NCBI GenBank assembly: GCA_964481425.1
Contig: CAYZTM010000021.1
Coordinates: 1 to 64,000 of the forward strand
DNA length: 64,000 bases
Direction: 5' to 3'
Source: MKUN01 sp964481425
GTDB lineage: Bacteria > Bacteroidota > Bacteroidia > Chitinophagales > Chitinophagaceae
Both the position numbers and the translations under genes were made by a program. Under the pieces are notes generated by a model. The model had not been told where the DNA came from and did no database searches. It saw only the letters and a list, made by a program, of their open reading frames with translations. Position 1 is the stretch's first letter, and every line of letters starts with the position of its first letter. Below, in pieces: positions 34,374 through 41,555 of the stretch.

Positions 34374-36473
34374 ATGAACATTAAGAGATATTTAATAACT
34401 GCCGCCCTACCCTATGCCAACGGCCCGGTACATATAGGCCACCTGGCAGGCTGCTACCTGCCTGCCGATATCTATGTACGCTACCTCCGCGCGCAGCAGC
34501 GCGATGTAAAATTTGTCTGCGGTAGCGATGAGCATGGTGTCCCCATCACCATCCGCGCCATGAAGGAAGGCGTCACTCCGCAGCAAGTGGTCGATAAGTA
34601 TAATGCCATCATCAAAGACAGCTTTGAAGCTATGGGCATCAGTTTCGATATCTACAGCCGCACCAGCAGCGAGACCCATAAAGAGACCAGCCAGGCCTTC
34701 TTCAAAAAGCTCTACGATGATGGGCTTTTCGAAGAGCGCGAAAGCGAGCAATACTACGACGAGGAAAAGGATATGTTCCTTGCCGACCGCTATATAGTGG
34801 GCACCTGCCCCGTATGTGCCAACCCCAATGCCTATGGCGATCAGTGCGAGAAGTGCGGCAGCACCCTCAGCCCCGAGATGCTTATAGACCCGCACAGCGC
34901 GCTCAGCAATGCCAAACTCGTTAAGCGCAAGACCAAACACTGGTATTTCCCGCTCAATAAATACGAGGATTTCCTTAATGACTGGATCGTGAAGGGCAAA
35001 AAGGATGAATGGAAGCCCAACGTATATGGCCAGTGCAAAAGCTGGCTGGACAATGGCCTCCAGCCCCGCGCCATGACCCGCGACAGCAACTGGGGCGTGC
35101 CCGTTCCCCTGCCCGATGCTAAGGGTAAAGTACTCTATGTGTGGTTCGATGCGCCCATAGGCTACATCAGCGCCACCAAGGATCTTACCAACCAATGGGC
35201 CGACTACTGGCAACAGGAAGATACCAAGCTCGTGCATTTTATAGGCAAGGATAATATCGTGTTCCATTGTATCATATTCCCCGCCATGCTCAAAGCACAT
35301 GGCAAATATGTGCTGCCCGATAACGTGCCCGCTAACGAATTCCTGAACATTGAAGGCGAGAAAGTAAGCACCTCGCGCAACTGGGCTGTGTGGGTGGATG
35401 AATATGTAAAAGACTTCCCCGATCAGCAGGACCTGCTGCGTTATGTGCTCTGCGCCAATGCACCGGAGACCAAAGACAACGACTTCACCTGGAAAGACTT
35501 CCAGGACCGTATCAATAGCGAGCTCGTAAGCATCTTCGGTAATTTTGTAAACCGTGCTTTTGTGCTCATGCACAAGCTCTGCGGCGGCCGTGTGCCCGTC
35601 CTCCACAAAGAGGCGATGGATGGTGCCGACAATGCCCTTATCGAGGCCATCAAAGAAGCTAAGATCAACGTAGAGTCATACATCGAGAACTACAAGTTCC
35701 GCGATGCCCTCTATGAAGTGATAGACCTTGCCCGCAAAGGCAACAAATACATGCAGGACAAAGAGCCGTGGAAGCTCGCCAAGACCCCTGAACTACAGGC
35801 GGAGAACCAGCAGAAGATAGACAACTGCCTGCACCTTTGCCTGCAGCTCACCGCCAACCTCGCCATATTGGCCAATCCTTTCCTGCCCTTCGCGGTCAGG
35901 AAGATGTGCCACATGATGAAGGTCGTAGATAAAATGCTCGACTGGGAGAATGCAGGCCGTATTGACCTGCTGAAGGAGAACTACCCGCTCCGTGCGCCGG
36001 AGCTCCTCTTCCGCAAGATAGAGGACGCAGAGATAACCGCGCAGGTGGAGAAACTGCATGCCAACCTCAAGCAGTCGGCAGTGGCAGGGGGCAGTACAGG
36101 GGATAAAAAAGCGACAGAAGCCCCTGCCTTCCCATCAGCACAGAAACCCGAGATAACCATAGATGACTTCGCGAAACTCGACCTGCGCGCAGGCACCATA
36201 CTGAGCGCCGAGAAAGTAGAAAAGGCAGATAAGCTGCTGAAGCTGGAGATAGACCTCGGTTACGAGAAGCGCACCGTGGTATCAGGCATAGCGCTGCACT
36301 ACAGGCCGGAGGACATAGTGGGCATGCAGGTGACCGTAGTGGCCAACCTCGCCCCCCGCAAGATGAGGGGCATTGAGAGCAAAGGCATGATACTCATGGC
36401 ACAAAATGCTGACGGAAAGCTTATTTTCGTATCCGCCTTAAACCCCGCCGACAACGGCGCCGAAGTAAAGTAG
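34374..36473 (+). CDS. metG: Methionyl-tRNA synthetase with C-terminal tRNA-binding domain
   Basis: A 699-residue class I aminoacyl-tRNA synthetase charging tRNA-Met. HIGH motif is VHIGHLAG (residues 19-26). The zinc knuckle region CPVCANPNAYGDQCEKCGS lies near residue 145. The KMSKS counterpart is GEKVSTSRNW, and a methionine anticodon-binding helical domain follows. Residues about 595-699 form a Trbp111/EMAP-II-like OB fold (FAKLDLRAGTILSAEKVEKADKL, GIESKGMILMAQ) that aids tRNA binding and dimerisation. The start is preceded by a CTTTCTAC repeat and no Shine-Dalgarno sequence. GC-rich codon use is marked. Confidence 0.96.
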   Translation: MNIKRYLITAALPYANGPVHIGHLAGCYLPADIYVRYLRAQQRDVKFVCGSDEHGVPITIRAMKEGVTPQQVVDKYNAIIKDSFEAMGISFDIYSRTSSETHKETSQAFFKKLYDDGLFEERESEQYYDEEKDMFLADRYIVGTCPVCANPNAYGDQCEKCGSTLSPEMLIDPHSALSNAKLVKRKTKHWYFPLNKYEDFLNDWIVKGKKDEWKPNVYGQCKSWLDNGLQPRAMTRDSNWGVPVPLPDAKGKVLYVWFDAPIGYISATKDLTNQWADYWQQEDTKLVHFIGKDNIVFHCIIFPAMLKAHGKYVLPDNVPANEFLNIEGEKVSTSRNWAVWVDEYVKDFPDQQDLLRYVLCANAPETKDNDFTWKDFQDRINSELVSIFGNFVNRAFVLMHKLCGGRVPVLHKEAMDGADNALIEAIKEAKINVESYIENYKFRDALYEVIDLARKGNKYMQDKEPWKLAKTPELQAENQQKIDNCLHLCLQLTANLAILANPFLPFAVRKMCHMMKVVDKMLDWENAGRIDLLKENYPLRAPELLFRKIEDAEITAQVEKLHANLKQSAVAGGSTGDKKATEAPAFPSAQKPEITIDDFAKLDLRAGTILSAEKVEKADKLLKLEIDLGYEKRTVVSGIALHYRPEDIVGMQVTVVANLAPRKMRGIESKGMILMAQNADGKLIFVSALNPADNGAEVK

Positions 36474-36605
36474 GTAGCGTCAGCACCGCTCTATGCGGTC
36501 AGACGCGTTGAAGGGCCCGGTAGCGGCAGCACCGCTCCATGCGGTCAGACGCGTTGAAGGGCCCGGTAGCGTCAGCACCGCTCCATGCGGTCAGACGCGT
36601 TGAAG
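36474..36605. repeat. Three tandem 46-bp repeats after metG
   Basis: Units begin at 36474, 36520 and 36566, starting at the base after the metG stop; the third is cut at 40 nt. They differ at only a few positions (GTCAGC/GGCAGC, CTCTAT/CTCCAT). Each unit contains nested inverted repeats: outer GCGTC/GACGC (weakened in unit two by the GGC change) and inner ACCGC/GCGGT. The array could fold into three hairpins in the metG 3' region. No intervening unique spacers exist, so it is not CRISPR. Confidence 0.9.
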
Positions 36606-36687
36606 AGTTTATCTTTGCGGCGGTATTGAAGAGCAAGGAAGATTTTTTTGAATTTTGGCTTTCGAATTTTGACTTGAACCAAGCAAT

Positions 36688-38025
36688 ATGAAAAAGAAGA
36701 CTTTATGGTGGATCATCGGGGGCGGCATCGTGATGCTCGTGCTCATCATCGTCATTGCTAAGCGCAGCGGCAACGATGGCGTGCAGGTAGCCGTAGAGAA
36801 GGCAGCCCCCCATACCATTACCGAGACCGTCACTGCCAGCGGCAAGATATACCCCGAGACCGAAGTAAAGATAGCCCCCGAAGTGAGCGGTGAGATTACC
36901 GAGCTCACCATCGATGAGGGCGACAGTGTCACTAAAGGGCAACTGCTCGTTAAGATCAATCCGGCCATCTACAACTCTATGGTCAACCAGGCCGAGGCTT
37001 CTATGCAGCAGTCGCGCGCGGGTGCCATGAACTCTAAGGAGATGATGGCACAGGCCCAGTCGCAGTTCGAGCTGGCAAAGTCCACCTACGAGCGCAATAA
37101 AAAACTCTTCAAAGACAAGGTCATCTCCGAGCTCGAGTTCGAGCAGGCAGAAGCACAATTCAAAAGCGCACAGGCCACCTACGAGGCATCTAAAGCCAGC
37201 CTCAGTGGCGGCCAATACGGAGTAGCTGCTGCGCAGGCCAGCTTATCGCAATCGCGCGAGAACCTCCGCAAGACCACCATCATGGCGCCCACATCCGGCA
37301 TCATCTCGCAGCTCAACGTCAAGAAGGGCGAGCGCGTGGTAGGTACCGCACAGATGGCCGGTACCGAGATGCTCACCATTGCCGACATGAGCCGTATCGA
37401 GGTACGCGTGGACGTGAGCGAGACCGATATAGCCAAGGTGAAGCTGGGCGATACCACCGTCATTGAGGCCGATGCCTACCGCAACCGCAAGTTCACCGGC
37501 GTAGTGTCCAAGATAGCTGTCTCCAGCCAGTCAACAGGCCTGGTGCAGACCAGCACCGACCAGGTGACCAATTACACCGTACACATCTGGATACTGCCCT
37601 CCAGCTATGCCGACCTCTCAGCTAAGCTCGCCAAAGGCAAGTACCCCTTCAAGCCCGGTATGTCTGCCGCGGTGGAGATACAGACCAACAAAGCATTCAA
37701 TATACTCTCTGTACCCGTTAATGCCGTTACCACCCGCGACTGGCCCGATAGTGTAAAGACCAAAATGCGCAACGCTGCCGATGCCGGCCTCAACGACATC
37801 CGCCAGGTGGTCTTCGTGTACGACCGCGCCACCGGCCAGGTAACCACCCGCGATGTAAAGACCGGCCTGCAGGACAATGAGTACCTCCAGGTCACCAAAG
37901 GCCTTAAAGAGGGCGAGCAGGTAGTGACCGCCCCCTACGGCGCCATAGCCCGCACCCTGAAGGATAAGATGAAGGTCAAGGTGGTGGATAAAGACAAGCT
38001 CTTTACCGCCAAAGACGAAAAATGA
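36688..38025 (+). CDS. HlyD/MacA-family efflux periplasmic adaptor
   Basis: A 445-residue membrane-fusion protein. One N-terminal transmembrane anchor (about 6-25) precedes a biotinyl-lipoyl-like domain (VTASGKIYPETEVKIAPEVSGEITEL), a helical hairpin (about 100-195, with repeats such as AQAQSQFELAKSTYERNKKLF), the returning lipoyl half (APTSGIISQLNVKKGERVVGT) and beta-barrel/membrane-proximal domains. It fits MacA-like adaptors that bridge an inner-membrane ABC or RND transporter and TolC. No transporter or TolC gene is adjacent; gpsA follows after 3 nt, which is an unusual partner. Confidence 0.9.
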   Translation: MKKKTLWWIIGGGIVMLVLIIVIAKRSGNDGVQVAVEKAAPHTITETVTASGKIYPETEVKIAPEVSGEITELTIDEGDSVTKGQLLVKINPAIYNSMVNQAEASMQQSRAGAMNSKEMMAQAQSQFELAKSTYERNKKLFKDKVISELEFEQAEAQFKSAQATYEASKASLSGGQYGVAAAQASLSQSRENLRKTTIMAPTSGIISQLNVKKGERVVGTAQMAGTEMLTIADMSRIEVRVDVSETDIAKVKLGDTTVIEADAYRNRKFTGVVSKIAVSSQSTGLVQTSTDQVTNYTVHIWILPSSYADLSAKLAKGKYPFKPGMSAAVEIQTNKAFNILSVPVNAVTTRDWPDSVKTKMRNAADAGLNDIRQVVFVYDRATGQVTTRDVKTGLQDNEYLQVTKGLKEGEQVVTAPYGAIARTLKDKMKVKVVDKDKLFTAKDEK

Positions 38026-38028
38026 TCA

Positions 38029-39069
38029 TTGAACAAGCCATTTAACGAATTGAACGATACACCCCGCACATTCGGACTCACAGGCAACGGAAGCTGGGCC
38101 ACGGCCATAGCCAAGATACTTACCGACAACGGCCATAAGGTACACTGGTGGGTGCGCAACTCCGCCAGCATGTCGCACATCAGGAGCCGCCACCACAACC
38201 CCAATTACCTCACCTCTGTGCGCTTCCTGCCGGAGATGATACAGCTTACCGACAACCTGCAGGAAGTGGTGCAGTCCTGCAACGACATCATTGTCTGCGT
38301 GCCATCGGCCTACGTGCAGGGCGTTATCGAGAGCATAGATAAAGACCTCTGGAAGGGCAAGAACATCATCTCAGCCATCAAGGGCATACTGCCCGAGGCC
38401 AACCTGCTGCTCAACGACTACCTGGCCGAATACCGCGGCTGCGATATGCAGCAATATGTGGCCATCACCGGGCCATGCCATGCCGAGGAAGTGGCACAGG
38501 AGCGCCTCTCCTACCTCACCTTCTCCGGCCTCAACGATAGCCTCACCGCAGGCATTGCGCAGGCCTTTCGCAACGACTATATCTATACCAGCCACAACCA
38601 CGATATCTGGGGCGCCCAGTTCGCGGCGGTGCTGAAGAATATATACGCCATCGGGGCCGGTATGGCACACGCTATGGACTATGGCGACAACTTCCTGAGC
38701 GTTTATACAACCAACTGCTACCGCGAGATGTTCCGCTTCCTCGAGGGCCACTTCAACCAGGTGCACCCATCTAACGAGCGCCCCGACTTCCATACCAGCG
38801 CCTACCTCGGCGACCTGTTAGTGACCTGCTACTCGCTGCACAGCCGCAACCGGATGCTGGGCACACTATTAGGGAAAGGCTACTCTGCCAAGGCCGCTAT
38901 CCTCGAGATGAGCATGGTGGCCGAGGGCTATTACGCCTCTCGCGGTATGCAGACCATTGCAAAGTCTTTCAACATCTCCATACCCATCGCCGACAGTATC
39001 TACGAGGTGCTCTGGAAAGACCGCCCCGCCCCCGACATGTTCGCAGAACTGGAAAAGACATTTTCTTAG
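38029..39069 (+). CDS. gpsA: NAD(P)H-dependent glycerol-3-phosphate dehydrogenase
   Basis: A 346-residue enzyme reducing dihydroxyacetone phosphate to sn-glycerol-3-phosphate for phospholipid synthesis. The nucleotide motif GLTGNGSWATAIAKIL lies near residue 16. ISAIKGI, the catalytic-Lys segment AVLKNIYAIGAGMAHAMDYGDN and GDLLVTCYSLHSRNRMLG follow as expected. The start appears to be TTG at 38029, 3 nt after the adaptor gene's stop, because no ATG or GTG precedes the dinucleotide-binding fold. The stop lies exactly where a GTAGAAAG repeat block begins. Confidence 0.93.
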   Translation: MNKPFNELNDTPRTFGLTGNGSWATAIAKILTDNGHKVHWWVRNSASMSHIRSRHHNPNYLTSVRFLPEMIQLTDNLQEVVQSCNDIIVCVPSAYVQGVIESIDKDLWKGKNIISAIKGILPEANLLLNDYLAEYRGCDMQQYVAITGPCHAEEVAQERLSYLTFSGLNDSLTAGIAQAFRNDYIYTSHNHDIWGAQFAAVLKNIYAIGAGMAHAMDYGDNFLSVYTTNCYREMFRFLEGHFNQVHPSNERPDFHTSAYLGDLLVTCYSLHSRNRMLGTLLGKGYSAKAAILEMSMVAEGYYASRGMQTIAKSFNISIPIADSIYEVLWKDRPAPDMFAELEKTFS

Positions 39070-39287
39070 TAGAAAGTCGAAAGTAGAAAGTAGAAAGTAG
39101 AAAGACAATAAGAGCTTTCGTATTCTCTGCGTCTTAACGGTTAAATCCCCCGCATAACAGCTTTCGACTTTCTACTTTCGACTTTCTACCCTATATCCTC
39201 TTCACGCAACAGCTTTCTACTTTCTACTTTCAGCTTTCTACGTTATACCCTCTTCACGCAATAGCTTTCTACTTTCGACTTTCTACC
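39069..39287. repeat. AGAAAGT-type direct and inverted repeat cluster
   Basis: Short units GTAGAAAG/GTCGAAAG are arrayed at 39069-39104. Their complements (CTTTCTAC, CTTTCGAC) recur at about 39160-39190, 39212-39241 and 39264-39287. Two copies of a longer segment (CCTCTTCACGCAA-C/T-AGCTTTCTAC) lie about 53 nt apart within it. The arms can pair into a large hairpin between convergent genes. The last block encodes the C-terminal residues of the minus-strand gene ending at 39269. Confidence 0.85.
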
Positions 39288-40066
39288 CTAAACAGCACCA
39301 GCCGGTCAGCATACAGCACATAGAGCACATTGCGGCCCACTGCGGCGTTCAGTATATCGCCGGGGGGCAGCGGCAGCACCTTATCCCGCACCGCCTTCAT
39401 GTCGAAGGAGTGCAGTGTATCGCCGTTGCGGTACACCAGTTGGCTGCCTATTACCTGCAGGTATGTGGCCCCGTAGATGCTCAGCGTGTTGATGTAGGAG
39501 CCATACTGGTCGAAGGTGAAGATGCCCTGTGCCGTATCGCAGAGGTACACCTTGCGGTTGCGCTCTACTATGAAGGAGGGCTGTGGCGCCCGGTCCACCT
39601 GCTGGCGGAGGTCGTTGCTTTGGGCCGATATGCTTAGTTGCTCGCTCACCTTGATCAGCCGGGCGTTGAAGAGGTCGTATACCCAGAGGTCGCCATCGGC
39701 GGCGGAGGCCACATAGGCCGTGCTGTAGATGTGCAGCTTCTTCAGGTCCAGCTCGTTCTTGGCGGTGAGCATCTTGTCGAGGAGCACTATGCGCTGGTAG
39801 GCGGGGTAATAGAGCACTATGCGCAGGGGGTTGGTGGCGTCCACCTGGCCTATGTTACCGTTCTGTATGCTGCGGTACACCGCGCTGCTATCGCCCTGCT
39901 CCGTGAGCCGCAGCAGCGAGTTGTCCTGCCGCACTACGTACACATTGCCCAGTTCGTCCACCGTCATCATGCGGGCCTGCATGGGTATGCTTTTGATGAG
40001 CTGCAGAGAGTCGGCGGCGCGGGCACTTGTGGTGAGCAGGAGGACTATGAGTAGGCGGAGGAGCAT
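39269..40066 (-). CDS. Exported beta-propeller-like hypothetical protein
   Basis: A 265-residue protein with signal peptide (MLLRLLIVLLLTTSARAA) and repeated strand-rich segments that read like blades of a beta propeller (MMTVDELGNVYVVRQDNSLLRLTEQ, YVASAADGDLWVYDLFNARLIKVSE, VERNRKVYLCDTAQGIFTFDQYG, VGRNVLYVLYADRLVLFRV). Similar single-copy proteins occur across Bacteroidota; function is unknown. Its final residues VESRK and the stop codon lie inside the AGAAAGT repeat cluster, which may have altered the original C-terminus. It is GC-rich and forms the left shoulder of the AT-rich defence island. Confidence 0.75.
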   Translation of the reverse strand: MLLRLLIVLLLTTSARAADSLQLIKSIPMQARMMTVDELGNVYVVRQDNSLLRLTEQGDSSAVYRSIQNGNIGQVDATNPLRIVLYYPAYQRIVLLDKMLTAKNELDLKKLHIYSTAYVASAADGDLWVYDLFNARLIKVSEQLSISAQSNDLRQQVDRAPQPSFIVERNRKVYLCDTAQGIFTFDQYGSYINTLSIYGATYLQVIGSQLVYRNGDTLHSFDMKAVRDKVLPLPPGDILNAAVGRNVLYVLYADRLVLFRVESRK

Positions 40067-40149
40067 GGGATAAAGTTAGTTGATTACTCCAATCGGGAAC
40101 TAGTAGGCAGTAAATTGATACAATTTGAAACTACTTAATAGTATAAATT

Positions 40150-41553
40150 TTACATAAAATATCGAAATTCGTAAGGCTTGTTAACTAAATTTGACATTCT
40201 TTTTATTGTTGATGCGAGCACTTTAGCATATCCTAATGTCACAGGTAGTTTGTCGTATAAGGCATCATGATTCCAATTCATTTTAGTTAAGCCCAAAATA
40301 GCCTGACAATTCTGGTCCCATCCACCATTTCCGGCAAAACGCCTAAGAACAATCGGGGCCGGGATATTTTTGCCTTCTTTAAAAAAATTCTTCCCACCTA
40401 AATTTATATTACCCTGTGTCCACAGCATTACTTCTTGTGGGCCAATTTGAAGAGCACACCCTCTTTCTATTGGATATAACGCTGGGGATGCGGTATTACC
40501 CTGTTGAAGATATTTTATACCTCTCCAATTAGATGACTCAACAATTTGCAATAACTCTAATTGAATGTTCGAAGGAATAGCATCAAATGCTCCATCGATT
40601 TCTTCCTTTGAAAAATAGCTTGTTTTATGGACTATCAAAGTCTTGGGAGCTCTTCCCGAATGTCTCTTTTGATACAGACTTAAACTTTTTGACATTAATT
40701 TACGCATTTCTGATCGGGTTAAAAATGGATTATCTCCAACTCTAAACGCAACTTCTCCAGTATCGTAAGCAATAAATTCGAGCCCTGTACCATCCGAATC
40801 AAATACTTGGCTACAGCAAGTAGTAAAATCAAAACGATCAGTCCGTGCATTATATCTTGTGCTGTAACTCAATCCAATAAACGCTGTTTCCGTATTTGTG
40901 GCAGCCAATTTCCAAGGCACTCCCCCAGCCTTTACATAAAGCGCTATCGATAATCGCCACATTACACTACAACGGCAATTATAATCAATTGCTTTACTCT
41001 GTCTCAAAATTTGAGTAGGTACGTTATGAATCGCCGTTGTTGCTTTTACAAAATCATGAAGATCGAAATCAGTATCTAAATCTGCGAAACCATCACTCAA
41101 TGCTTCGGGAAGGAAGATTACAAGCACATCGAAATCTAGTCGTTGTTTACTAATAGCTTGTATCGCGCTAGCTAGCTCATTGCTTAGATTTATGTAGGGC
41201 TTATTATTCCCATTAATAATTTTCTCGCTTTCAAATTGAATAGATTGAGTTTCATCTAGTAGTACCAATTTTGATTTGAATGTTTTTTCAAAGCCAACGT
41301 AAGATGGCAAGTAATCTTTTCTTTCTTTCGGCTGATGCGTCTTCTCGAATTCACTAAACAGAGTACGAATTACATGAAAGCATCCAGTCGGACAAATAAC
41401 AGCTACTCTAATATTATCGATAGGCGCTAGTTGTGCGCTATATGGACCAAATTCTATTAAACCCATTAAGGGATGAATATTGTATGGTCTCGGCTTTAAT
41501 GCATCGAACATTAACTCGGGTTCATTTAATATGCGATAACCAGGAAATTCCAT
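40150..41553 (-). CDS. Short prokaryotic Argonaute (MID-PIWI) of a SPARSA system
   Basis: A 467-residue short pAgo consisting of MID and PIWI only (no N, PAZ). Diagnostic blocks are VPTQILRQSK, then MWRLSIALYVKAGGVPWKLA (about 198-217), AFIGLSYSTR (224-233), RAPKTLIVHKTSYFSKEEI (301-319) and the C-terminal PAPIVLRRFAG...LGLTKMNWNHD...LPVTLGYAKVLA. In active Argonautes the first PIWI strand carries a catalytic Asp; here the position reads GLSYS, so the nuclease tetrad is broken, as is usual for short pAgos. Known SPARSA pairs use guide RNA-directed recognition of invader DNA to activate the SIR2 partner. The gene starts 2 nt after the SIR2-APAZ stop, so they are one operon. AT-rich compared with flanks. 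Confidence 0.9.
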   Translation of the reverse strand: MEFPGYRILNEPELMFDALKPRPYNIHPLMGLIEFGPYSAQLAPIDNIRVAVICPTGCFHVIRTLFSEFEKTHQPKERKDYLPSYVGFEKTFKSKLVLLDETQSIQFESEKIINGNNKPYINLSNELASAIQAISKQRLDFDVLVIFLPEALSDGFADLDTDFDLHDFVKATTAIHNVPTQILRQSKAIDYNCRCSVMWRLSIALYVKAGGVPWKLAATNTETAFIGLSYSTRYNARTDRFDFTTCCSQVFDSDGTGLEFIAYDTGEVAFRVGDNPFLTRSEMRKLMSKSLSLYQKRHSGRAPKTLIVHKTSYFSKEEIDGAFDAIPSNIQLELLQIVESSNWRGIKYLQQGNTASPALYPIERGCALQIGPQEVMLWTQGNINLGGKNFFKEGKNIPAPIVLRRFAGNGGWDQNCQAILGLTKMNWNHDALYDKLPVTLGYAKVLASTIKRMSNLVNKPYEFRYFM

Positions 41554-41555
41554 TG

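Noticed and set aside
34407..35606. A 399-residue open frame antisense to metG
   Set aside because: It lies wholly inside metG, whose motifs are complete; its low-complexity Val/Ala/Gly/His composition is the usual shadow of a GC-rich coding strand.
36474..36605. Tandem repeats considered as a CRISPR array
   Set aside because: The 46-bp units abut each other with no unique spacers, and no cas gene is in the window.
40150..41553. Active DNA-cleaving Argonaute
   Set aside because: The PIWI strand reads GLSYS without the catalytic Asp, and the N and PAZ lobes are absent, so guide-directed cleavage is unlikely.
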